DNA of 64,000 nucleotides from Ichthyophis bannanicus (Eukaryota; Chordata; Amphibia; Gymnophiona; Ichthyophiidae), in the NCBI GenBank assembly GCA_033557465.1, contig CM066032.1, positions 52,550,955 to 52,614,954 on the forward strand, written 5' to 3'. Position numbers and translations under genes: made by a program. Of this stretch, positions 1-9,095 are shown piece by piece. The notes beneath the pieces are model-generated. The model did no database searches. It was given only the letters and a program-made list of their open reading frames with translations, and had not been told where the DNA came from. Positions within the stretch are counted from its first letter, which is position 1. The number at the start of each line of letters is the position of its first letter.

Positions 1-2014
1 ACCCACAACTCCAGCAATGAAATCACAGATATTACTCCTCAGACTTTGGCAAATTATTATATGAACAAAACAATGTCCCCCCCCCCTACCTAAACCCACA
101 TATACTTCTCAAACACATCACGCAGACGAATGGTCTGAATTCCAACCCCTAACTAACGCTGCACTCAAGAACATCATAACAAACATTAATACAACAACCT
201 CACTCCTCGACCCTTGTCCAGTAACATGGATAAAGAACTCTCTATCAATACTCTCCCAATTCATCCTCCCAATAATAAATCTTTCCCTAAAAAACGGATA
301 CCTACCCCCTACACTAAAACATGCTCAGATCCGCCCAATCCTAAAAAACACTACCCTTGACAAATCATCACCTAAATCTTACAGACCCATATCAAGTATT
401 CCGTTTATGGCTAAATTAATTGAAAAAGCAGTACAAATCCAAACCCAGGACTACATTGACAGCTCAGCCCCCCTTGATGATCAGCAGTATGGGTTTCGTC
501 CCAGACACGGAGTTGAGTCTCTTCTAACAGTTCTAATTGATACACTTGTAAGAGGAATAGACAACTCAAAACAAGCATTCCTACTTATATTCATTGATGT
601 CTCTGCAGCCTTTGACAGTGTTCACCACTCAACAATGATCAATAAACTTAGGCAAATAGGAATAAAATCTACAGTACTAGAATGGTTTACCTCCTACCTA
701 ACGGACAGAACTCAAACAGTACAAATCGGTAATCTTACATCAAATACATATAATCAAGAACTAGGCCTCCCCCAAGGCTCAGCACTGTCAGCGCTACTAT
801 TTAACATATACTTAAAACACATCTGTAAAATCTTTAAAAAATTAATGTCCACTATCACCTATAGGAGCACGACATTATGATGTATGTTCCATTCAAAATA
901 CCAAATATCCCTACGCAACTCATTAATAAATGCCTCAATGAAATAAACACTTGGCTAAATGAAAACAACCTATACATCAATCACCCAAAAACAGAAGCCC
1001 TAATAGTAACAAAAAACACAACGTTCATTCCCCCCTCACATATTACATTGCAGAATAATGACATCAAACTAAAAACCGAAGTACGTTACTTAGGCGTAAT
1101 ACTAGACAAACACCTCAGCATGGACACACATGTAAGAAACATAACAAAAAAGGTTTATTTCAAACTCAAAATATTAAAGCAACTCCGCCCCCTAATGCAC
1201 CTACAAGATTTTCAATGAATTATACAAGCGATAATAACCCCCCATTTCGATTTCGCAAATCAAATCCTACTAGGTGTAACAAAACAGACCTTGAAAAAGC
1301 TCCAATTGGCACAAAATGCGGCAGCTAAGACCATTACAAAGGCCCCACCTTTCCAACATATAACCCCTATTTTAGAATATCTACACTGGCTCCCGATTCA
1401 AAGTCGAATAGATTATAAAACTATTTTAACCACCTACAAAGCCCTAAATAAAACAGCACCCCTGTCTATAAATAACCTCATTAAAACTGAGTCCACTCAT
1501 AACCTTCAAAGGAGAGACCAGCTAAACAAATTAACAACACCAAAAGAATTTATTAAGGCCAAAAAGACCACAAACAAGAAAGCCTTCTCCCATGCTGCCC
1601 CCATACTTTGGAACACTATCCCATCAGAATTAAGATCCTTACCCAAAATCATGGAGTTTAGGAAAAAACTCAAAACACACTTATTCACAATGCACTATGC
1701 ATCCTTGACGAACTCACCTCCCACCTCACAGCTAGATAAAGGATAGTCATATTTCAGCCAATATAACTGTTCCAAAAAAGGATCGAACTACTAAAGCCCG
1801 AAAACAATGTATTCAAAGACTAATGAATAATAATTTAGCCTGTATATAGTTTAACTCTGTTACTCTGTACATAGTTCACAAATTGTTAAATGTAAGTTAC
1901 AACTTGTTATCTGTAAAGACAGTTCTCTGTTTATTGTTGTTCCATGTAAACCGCACCTGATCAATGGAAGGAGCGGTATATAAAAAATCTGTAAATTAAA
2001 TTAAATTAAATTAA
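1..2014 (+). mobile_element. L2-clade LINE, 3' part, decayed
   Basis: Non-LTR retrotransposon whose reverse transcriptase (RT) would copy its own RNA at a nicked target. The reading frame is recognisable from about 140 through 1,746, followed by a 3' UTR ending in 'gtaaaccgc...gcggtatat' and (TTAAA)n at about 1,985-2,014, a typical L2 tail. The RT palm is present (SYRPIS near 385, FIDVSAAFDSVHH near 590-625, GLPQGSALSALLF near 765). The C-terminal L2 signature 'ITPILEYLHWLPIQSRIDYK' lies at about 1,360-1,420. The 5' end lies outside the window. Frameshifts and a stop make it a dead copy. L2-clade assignment is confident from the C-terminal block plus the tail. Confidence 0.9.
140..1746 (+). 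pseudogene. L2 ORF2 (reverse transcriptase), frameshifted
   Basis: The 407-880 segment carries the RT fingers and palm in one frame. At about 840-876 the frame shifts, exactly before the expected catalytic YADD box, which is reduced to an 'HDIMMY'-like remnant. The second frame (877-1,746) carries KTEALIV and YLGVILDKHL blocks and the L2 C-terminal block, with one in-frame TGA at 1,216-1,218 that is probably a CpG-decayed Arg codon. The copy therefore cannot make an active enzyme. No endonuclease domain is inside the window. Identity as L2 RT is clear; the exact indel position is estimated. Confidence 0.87.
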
Positions 2015-3130
2015 ATATATGTTGCAGAACTGTGAGATATTAATTTTCTTTAGTTTATACACTTGCACTTATGTTAATAAATACACTTGTTGCAGTAGTA
2101 CATTATGCAGAGGTCCAGTACACACCCAGCAATTACAAGATGAGTAAATATTAATAAGTTTGCTGAAATTTTGGACAGAGGCTGATCTGAAATTGCTTTG
2201 TTCCCAAGCATATAGAGAAAATTTAGTGGAAAGATGGAACGGATCCCAGAAAAATATGAGAATATTTGTAAAATTATTTACAAATAAAACGATAACATTA
2301 ACTTGAGTTGATTGGACAAAACCAAATCTTGCTTGTCACCAATGATCCAGGAGAGGTTTGAGAAAAAGAATGAGAGAGAGAGGCAGAAAGCTGAGGCGAA
2401 CAGCCTAGGAAAAGGCAATAAATGTGCTGCTTCCAGTGTGATGATCTGGGCTACCAGAATTCTGACTGCTCTAAGACTCCTTGAGGACCCACAAGGCCTG
2501 AAAAACATGAACCTTGTATATTTATGCCTCTGAAGAGACATGAATAGGCAGGGGAGAGTAGGCCAAGAAGAACCTGAGGAAGTATCGCCATGAGGCCCAG
2601 CCACAAATGCCTTGCAGGTCAAGAAGAACCTGAAGAAGTATCGCCATGAGGCCCAATCACCAATGCCTGCCTTGTACCTTCTTAGACCTCTCACCTCAAA
2701 AGGATCTCTTTTGACACCATAATTAATAAGTAGCTTACACAAATCCTTGTGGACACTGAAATTTCAAGATCAGTCCAAGTATTTTTAAGTCTCCTGCAGC
2801 ACTCTCACTGGGAACTGGGTATACGATAGACTTTAGTCATACTTGAGAGATATGTGTCCGTCCTGTTAGGAGCCATACTTCTTTCTACTGGGATTGATGT
2901 TATAAAATGTTGCAAAATAATAGTTTTATATTTTAAGGACTTTACCTAAATTGTTCCTATTTAGAATGAGCACAGGTCCACTTAGAACTAGACCAATTAA
3001 GTTAGTGGGTAAGGGACACTGTTTACTCATACTGTGATGCTTATTGAGAAGAATCTAAATTTATATTTTCTACCTACCATTGGTTTACAATTAAGTTATT
3101 CACAAAATTCACATAACGTCATTTTCCCCG
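2015..3130. other. Unassigned intergenic DNA
   Basis: No coding pattern or repeat tail that I recognise. Open frames here (for example 2,278-2,742 minus) have no family features. The one structure is a 56-bp direct duplication at 2,564-2,675. Confidence 0.5.
2564..2675 (+). repeat. Two-copy tandem duplication, 56-bp unit
   Basis: The block starting 'aagaagaacctgaggaagta' recurs 56 bp downstream with a few substitutions (2,564-2,619 and 2,620-2,675). It lies in otherwise unassigned DNA. Confidence 0.75.
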
Positions 3131-3154
3131 TATAGTTTTCATCTTAAACGGAGT

Positions 3155-3715
3155 GTGAAATGCCACCTGAAAGTGCTAAATAGTATTACGGGGTTGGAAA
3201 ATCTCAAAATACGATGCATCTTGAAACGACAAAAAAACCTCAAGGAATTGCTTAGCCCAGCTGTTTTACGGCCGATGCAACATAATCCTGTTCTCCCTAA
3301 GACTGGTCATTTTAAATGTGGGACTTGTAATCTATGCACAATCACCCAAGAATTGACGGATTTCTGCCATAGAGGTAAAAGGTATAAACTCAGAAGTTTA
3401 ACCTCATGCACTTCCACACATGTAGTGTATTGCATACATTGTCCCTGCAATTTACTATATGTGGGAAAAACCAATCGATCTTTTAAGGTACGCATGAATG
3501 AACATAAGAGTAAAATAAAATGTAACCGAAGAGAAGCACCCATGGTTGAACACTGTCTAGAAATGCACCACACTTATGAAGAACTAAGATGTTTCTGTAT
3601 TGAACAGCTTAATGCGCCACGGTTTGGAAGGACACAGGAACAGGCTTTACTTTATAGGGAACAACAATGGATCTATATGTTACGAACAGTCATCCCTGAA
3701 GGGTTGAATGCATGA
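3155..3715 (+). pseudogene. Penelope-like ORF, C-terminal GIY-YIG endonuclease
   Basis: A 186-residue open frame. Residues about 50-65 hold a Cys-rich block (HFKCGTCNLC) and residues about 85-160 a GIY-YIG nuclease: the VYCIHCPCNLLYVGKT stretch supplies the GIY/YIG strands, followed by an Arg (R in FKVRMNEHK) and a downstream Glu. The CxC zinc-like linker before the nuclease is typical of the Neptune/Penelope type. The frame is open but has lost the RT half, so it is a fragment, not a functional gene. The ATG is simply the first in the surviving frame. Confidence 0.88.
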
Positions 3716-3975
3716 GTGGAGTGGGAAATCTGCTTCTGAACCCACTAGGGCAATTAATGATTGCTTAATCGGCTCCTATTTAAACTAGCCCGCATGCGCG
3801 GTGTTTAGCTGCCGTTGAAAAGCTAAAGATTGCAAGCTTCTGGGGAGCATTACTGATTGCAGTATAGGTGAATGTTTATGTTTTTCCTCAGTTTTTCTAT
3901 TTGACAATTTTATATCTAATGATGAATATTGAAAGTGTGCACCTAATGGACTTATCTTTTGTGCAGTGCTTATGT

Positions 3976-4041
3976 GATTCCCCTGATGAAACCATAAAGG
4001 TGAAACGCATATTTCCAGTGCACCCTACAGCGTCGGGAAAC
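3976..4041 (+). ncRNA. Hammerhead ribozyme, type I topology
   Basis: Core CTGATGA at 3,983-3,989, GAAA at 4,002-4,005 and cleavage triplet GTC at 4,032-4,034. Stem I pairs 3,978-3,982 (TTCCC) with 4,035-4,039 (GGGAA). Stem III pairs 4,005-4,008 (ACGC) with 4,030-4,033 (GCGT), closing a 21-nt loop. Stem II is weak: ACC (3,991-3,993) with GGT (3,999-4,001), leaving A3990 unpaired, so the usual G10.1-C11.1 pair is absent. Cleavage is predicted after C4034. It lies downstream of the Penelope ORF, where such ribozymes are expected. Activity is not known. Confidence 0.8.
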
Positions 4042-4329
4042 GAATGCCAGAAGCTGGATGTCTATAAGTTAAGCACTCAATCTTCTATAAATTGTGCTAT
4101 ATACAAAATTTGTATTAATGAGTGGCGTTCTATAGAGGGTCGTTGATGTGTAAGGGGCAGTTCATGTATACGACTTTATACTATCAGTCGATGACTGCCT
4201 GATTGTCTGAGACCCCTCTAGCCACTCTAAACAACAGTTTCGTTTCTATTGATGTTTAGTAACAAGTCAAACGAAGACTGCAGAACACTTTCTAGTTGTA
4301 GTGCAGAGTATTTTGTATCTACTATACAA

Positions 4330-4592
4330 TTAAGTTATTAACAATTGTTTGATGTTCTCAGCAACCTTGCCAAATAAGGATACATTAGTATGGTATAAAA
4401 AAAACATGAAAAGGACCTATTTATAAATTGTAAATAGTTACCCCTGTTATCCAAGTTGTTTTGCCTGTTCAACTGTAAACACAATGTACCATCGGAAATG
4501 TGTAAATTCTTTGTTCATTGTAAACCGCGCTGATGCTGAATAGTGCGGTATAGAAGAGACTATAAATAAATAAAATAAATAAATAAATAAAT
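4330..4592 (+). mobile_element. L2-type LINE 3' end
   Basis: A 3' UTR fragment ending in 'ttgtaaaccgcgctgatgc', then 'gcggtatagaagagactat' and (AAATA)n at about 4,562-4,592. No coding part remains. The left limit is uncertain by about 100 bp. Confidence 0.7.
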
Positions 4593-4667
4593 TTATGTAG
4601 TTGGTGGAATGATGCAAGTGATGAAAAAGTGTTGTGAAAAAGTGTTGTGAGGGATGAAGTGGAATAT

Positions 4668-4965
4668 TTATTTATTTAGCTTTATTTATTTATTTAGCTG
4701 TATTTATATCCCGCTTTTCACCAGGTCAAAGCGGTCAATTGGGAGATACATTTAACACGAGGGGATATGACACACATACGCTAATACTTACAGGGAACAT
4801 GGGCAATGGAGGGTTAAGTGGCTTGCCCAAGACCACAAGGAGTACCTATAGGACTAGAAATCCCAGTCCCTCCGGCCTGAGATTGCTGTCCCCAGGTGGG
4901 ACTTGAACCCCCGGCCCTCCGGCCTGAAGTACCTTGTCCTAACCACTAGGCCACTCCTCCCACTG
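4668..4965 (-). mobile_element. tRNA-headed CORE-type SINE with L2-like tail
   Basis: On the minus strand the element starts 'ggaggagtggcctagtggtt' with a pol III A box (TGGCCTAGTGG) near 4,945-4,960 and a B box (GGTTCAAGTCC) near 4,900-4,910. A central 'cttgggcaagccacttaacc' block resembles the MIR/CORE region. The 3' tail ('aaagcgggatataaat', then AAATA repeats) matches the local L2 tails. SINEs of this plan are transcribed by pol III and mobilised by the L2 machinery. The two promoter boxes and tail are seen directly; the MIR/CORE label is by resemblance. Confidence 0.85.
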
Positions 4966-6890
4966 ATAGACAGTAAACTGATGAAAGTAATTTAATGATG
5001 TGAAGTGATGTATCTGCATAATGAAACTGTAAACGAAAAAATGATGAGCACTTTATTCAACTATGCCGTCTCCAGAAGCTTCAATTCAGGAAGTCATACT
5101 CGACAATTGGAAATAGATACTTGGAGACAGGCTAGGTGCATCTTGCACCCTGATGAGCTTTGGGAAATGCACACTGGCCATGTGGTGCTTCCAGATGCTT
5201 TTTTTTTTTTGCCTCACTTTTCCTCTGTATGTCCTGGCCAGGCATGCAAAGGCAAAGGGGAATGATTTGATGACAAATTCTCACAAAATTAGTATAATTC
5301 TAAAACGTGCCAAAATTGCAGAACATGTGTGTGCAACTTGTCTAATTTGTAAACATGTAAAGATCAGTCAAGGGCATAATGGAATATTTCCTACCAGCAA
5401 ATGAATCTTCAGTGATAGAGAGACAAGGAGTTAAATTGCGAGACAAAATTGACACCATACGAGATAGTTACTGGTAGACCATTGAAAGTTTATAAAGCAA
5501 TATTTATAGAATATGATCTTAGTAAATATAGGTGAAATTAAGTTTATCTCATTGTGAAATCTAATCTAAAATATTTAGTCTTGTCATTTAATATTGGTGC
5601 TGCTCTTCTGAATGAGGCCTGGAGCCATGTCACCAATTGCAATCCAGAGATTCCAGCAGAGACTATTGGCCATAATCCAGATAGAACAGACCATCCCAAG
5701 AACTCTGAACTACACACCACAGAAATGTGTGAAGGCGTCCCTACCTGGATCAGTGTGTCACATTGAAAAAAGGGGCAAGATATCCGCCCACGAGAATGAG
5801 AGGTTCAACTTTTGAGAAAAACCGAACTTAAACTTCAGAGAAAGGTGAAGCACACTACGAAGTCCTGAAGAACTGCTGAGAAGCAGGACCAAATTATCTG
5901 AAAATAGGAAGAGGACTATTGGACTGATTGGGGGCTTTTGTGAATGATTTTTTGTTTTATGTATTGTTATCCTTTTATTATTGTTTCCTTGGAAAGTAAC
6001 TGTAATTTTAGTATCTCTGATTTTTTCTGCTGAACATCATATGCCCAATTGCTTATTTCACCTGTTCCCCAGATCTTAGTTATTGCTGTGGTTTCTCTTT
6101 CTCCTGCTCATACTACTTTTTGAATCCACGGGTGGTCAATAGTGTAAACGTTTGGGTAAAATATCCAAGACCAGATTCATAGCTGGTGGAGGGAGAAGTA
6201 GTTGCAATATGAGTGAGGTTGTTAGTCCCTCACCACTTGCTCAACTACCCTCAATATATAACTAGTACATTGAAATCCATGGGGCAGATATACAGTAGAA
6301 AAAGTCCTGAATATGCAGGTGAAAAGAGTCCCCCACTGCATGGGGAACTGATAAACGTAACTGAGATCTACAAGCCATTTGGCTTTGGCAATTGTAATGC
6401 CGGTGGGAATGGTATATTAGTTATCTTGGAAAAATATCACCTAATTTTACACCATGACTTCTTGTCCCCTCAAGCATTTACCTTAATGTTATCCACTATG
6501 TTTTATCCCATGTTATTATTATTGTATTTCCAAATGAATTACAAAGGCAATTCAGCCACTGCTTACGTACAATATCCTTACTGATCAACGGGTGGAATGT
6601 ATTACTAATTAAAGATTTATTTGGATCAGCAAGGAATATTGAACTTTGCAAGAAAATTGAACCTTTGAGCCATTCTGCATGTGAGAAATCAACTGAGGAA
6701 TCATGCTGAGCCAGCTTGCTAGCCCAGAGACCAAAGCTGTATTTACAGTCTGATGAGAAACTGCTTACACATCTAGCCTGAGGAATACTGAAAGACCAGG
6801 GAGGAGTTCTTCTCCTAACAAATGCAAATGTCCTAGGGATGCTGGAAGATCAAAGAGGGAGACAGAATTCTTCTCCTGGCCTTTGAACAG
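4966..6890. other. Unassigned intergenic DNA
   Basis: I see no supported gene. Short open frames overlap one another in different frames with no domain pattern. A T11 tract lies near 5,200. The stretch may contain very old, unrecognisable repeats. Confidence 0.45.
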
Positions 6891-7803
6891 TTCTCTTAGT
6901 CTCCACGTTTTGTTATCTAGGTGTTCATTTTGATTCTGATCTTTCTTTCCGCACCCATATCTCTCATATTGTCAAAACCTCCTTTTTCCTCCTTCATCAG
7001 TTCTGCTCCGTTCGCCCTTTTCTCTCTTCTTCTGCCCTAACTACACTGGTTCTATCTTTGGTCATGTCTCGGTCGATTTCTCTAATTCTTTATTTCTTGG
7101 TCTCCCGAAAAATCAGATAGCCAGACTCCAAAGGATACAAAACACTGCTGCTCGCCTTATCACCTCTTCTACCATTCGTGATCACGTCACCCCTCTACTT
7201 TCTCATCTTCACTGGTTACCTGTCTCTTTTCGTTCCCAATATAAGATGTTGATTCTGTTACATAAGGTCTTTCATACTGGCATCCCTTCTTATCTGGCTG
7301 ATCTACTCTCTTTTCACTCTCCTAGGCACACCCCCCGTTCCTTTCACCTTAATCGTCTCTCTCTTCCTCCACCCTCCCGTGCTCACTTACAGTTCACTCA
7401 TCTCTCTGCCTTCTATTTTGCTGGCCCCGCCCTCTGGAATTCCCTTCCTTCCTCCCTTCATCTTGAACCACTTCACACTACCTTCAAGCACAACCTGAAA
7501 ACTCACCTGTTCTCCCTAGCGTTTGATATTCCCTCTCCTTTTGTCCTCCTTTGTATTAGCCTGTCCTGTATTAGTAATCTTCCCTTTTTTTCCTTCCTCT
7601 CTTTCTGTCCTTATAATTTTTATAATTTATAATTTATACTTGTTTTAATTTGGTTAATTATTTTATATAATTATTATTATTGTACATTTCCTATTTTATC
7701 CTCCAGCTTAGGCCGGATTTTATGTGACTTTTTATTGTACACCGCCTTGATTGCATTTGAAAGGCGGTTTTTATCAAGCTCAATAAACATAAACATAAAC
7801 ATA
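6890..7803 (+). mobile_element. L2-like LINE, 3' end
   Basis: The C-terminal part of an L2-type ORF2: a YLGVHFDSDLSFRTHI block near 6,915-6,965, then after a frame change 'IARLQRIQNTAARLI' near 7,117-7,160 and 'HVTPLLSHLHWLPVSFRSQY' near 7,182-7,240. The frame 7,246-7,632 ends with the ALWNSLP and FKHNLKTHLF blocks. The 3' UTR ends 'cgccttgattgcatttgaaa' then (AACATA)n near 7,780-7,803. It is pyrimidine-rich and differs in sequence from the L2 at 1-2,014, so it is a separate subfamily. Confidence 0.85.
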
Positions 7804-8187
7804 GATCAATTGACCTAGCAAATGTAAACAAGATATGCATCAATTGTAATTGTGGAGTTCTGAATTTCTAAAACCATGGAGGGTGAGCATTGTCAGATGC
7901 CTGCCCGGAAAACAAAAGCTGGGAGCAAACAAAGGCTGGAGAAAGACTGGTCAAATTATTATTAGCCAAGGTGTATGGGGTGGAGAATAACTGTAGAGAT
8001 AAGCTCATGTGAGGAATCATGTGATGGCCGGCTGCAACACACTTACAGCCTATATATATATATAGAGAGAAAACCCAGAACAGAGAGAGAGTAGATCTGC
8101 TTGGCCAGGCGCATGCCATGCATGAAGAATCCCAGACCTTTCTCCAGCCTTCGCTGAGTTCTCCCAGCTGATGTGTAAAGGGCTGCC
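7804..8187. other. Possible CR1 5' flank or 5' UTR
   Basis: No gene seen. It has a short (TA)n run at about 8,051-8,062. It may be the 5' UTR of the CR1 that follows, but there is no second copy in the window to compare. Confidence 0.35.
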
Positions 8188-8961
8188 ATGATACGGTTTG
8201 GTGAAGTAAGTCCACCACCGCTCCCACAAAGAATCAAACACCCCAGGAACAAATGGATCACAATGGGTTCCGGAAGATTGCGACCTGTAATGCAGAGACA
8301 TCAAGAGATATCCCTGCAAAATGCCTTCTCTGCCTTGGCTAATGAGGATGCCCAATCCAAAGAAACTGAAGGGCCCTTAAATGAGTCAGATAATGCCCAA
8401 TCTCCTGCTAAAGCACCAAATATGAAGAAAACCTCACCAAACAGAAAACTATTACTACTTGGAGATTCCATCATCAGAGGCACCAACTTGGGAACACAGT
8501 TGAAAGGAGAGAAGATAGTCATGTGCCTACCAGGCTCTTCAGCCAGCAGGAATACAAACCAAGTTGTTGAAATACTTAGCACAAAAAGTGAGCACTCCAA
8601 ACCTGATGTTATTATCCACTTGGGCACAAATGACCTGGCTAGAAACAGTGCCTCTACAGCCCAAAAGGACTTCCAATCTCTGGGAGAGAAACTCAAGCCC
8701 ATTGTTAACACTGTTGCATTCTCAGAAGTTCTACCTGTTCTTGGTAAGGGGACAAAAAGGCTGCATCACATTAACAGCTTTAATACATGGCTCCAGACCT
8801 GTTGCAAACAAGAAGGCTTCAGATTTATTGGCAACTGGGGCAACAGATGGACCAACAAGAGACTATACTGTGCTGATGGACTACATCTCTCTGTCGCAGG
8901 GAAAAGAAACCTACCGGTAAGTGAAAAATTCAGGCAGTATGTGGATATGCATTTAAACTAG
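8188..8961 (+). CDS. CR1 ORF1 protein with GDSL/SGNH esterase domain
   Basis: A 257-residue frame. After a Pro-rich, low-complexity N-terminus, residues about 85-250 form an SGNH hydrolase: block I LLLLGDSIIRG (catalytic Ser in GDS, residue about 93), block III HLGTNDLA (Gly/Asn of the oxyanion hole), and block V DGLHLS (catalytic Asp and His). CR1 ORF1 proteins bind the element RNA; the esterase role is not settled. Compared with the copy at 58,480-59,399 the N-terminal zinc-finger and coiled-coil part is missing, so the start may be truncated. No stop or frameshift within the frame. Confidence 0.85.
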   Translation: MIRFGEVSPPPLPQRIKHPRNKWITMGSGRLRPVMQRHQEISLQNAFSALANEDAQSKETEGPLNESDNAQSPAKAPNMKKTSPNRKLLLLGDSIIRGTNLGTQLKGEKIVMCLPGSSASRNTNQVVEILSTKSEHSKPDVIIHLGTNDLARNSASTAQKDFQSLGEKLKPIVNTVAFSEVLPVLGKGTKRLHHINSFNTWLQTCCKQEGFRFIGNWGNRWTNKRLYCADGLHLSVAGKRNLPVSEKFRQYVDMHLN

Positions 8962-9095
8962 GAAAAGGGGGTGACGGATGTGGAAGGTTAACATCTGCAT
9001 GCCACCCCCTGCAAAAGCAGATCATCATCAGAAACAGCCACACTCTTAAACCACACATCAAAAACAAGTGGGAAGAAGTGGGCAGAATAAAATCA

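Larger units (their letters stand above)
3130..4330 (+). mobile_element. Penelope-like element, 3' part with GIY-YIG and hammerhead
   Basis: A 5'-truncated Penelope-like retroelement. It keeps the C-terminal endonuclease part of the ORF (3,155-3,715) and the downstream region carrying a hammerhead ribozyme (3,976-4,041). The start aligns by eye with the middle of the other copy at 26,818-28,330 (NLKE.LSP..LRP block), so the RT domain is lost. The right limit is set where an L2 3' UTR begins and is approximate. Penelope elements use the GIY-YIG domain to nick DNA for target-primed reverse transcription, and hammerheads in their terminal repeats are established for the group. Confidence 0.85.

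Noticed and set aside
2278..2742. Protein of 154 residues (minus)
   Set aside because: No recognisable pattern, and it overlaps a tandem duplication in non-coding DNA.
4890..4965. tRNA gene
   Set aside because: A and B boxes are present but there is no cloverleaf; they belong to the SINE head.
6213..6584. Protein of 123 residues
   Set aside because: No domain and no repeat support; likely a chance open frame.
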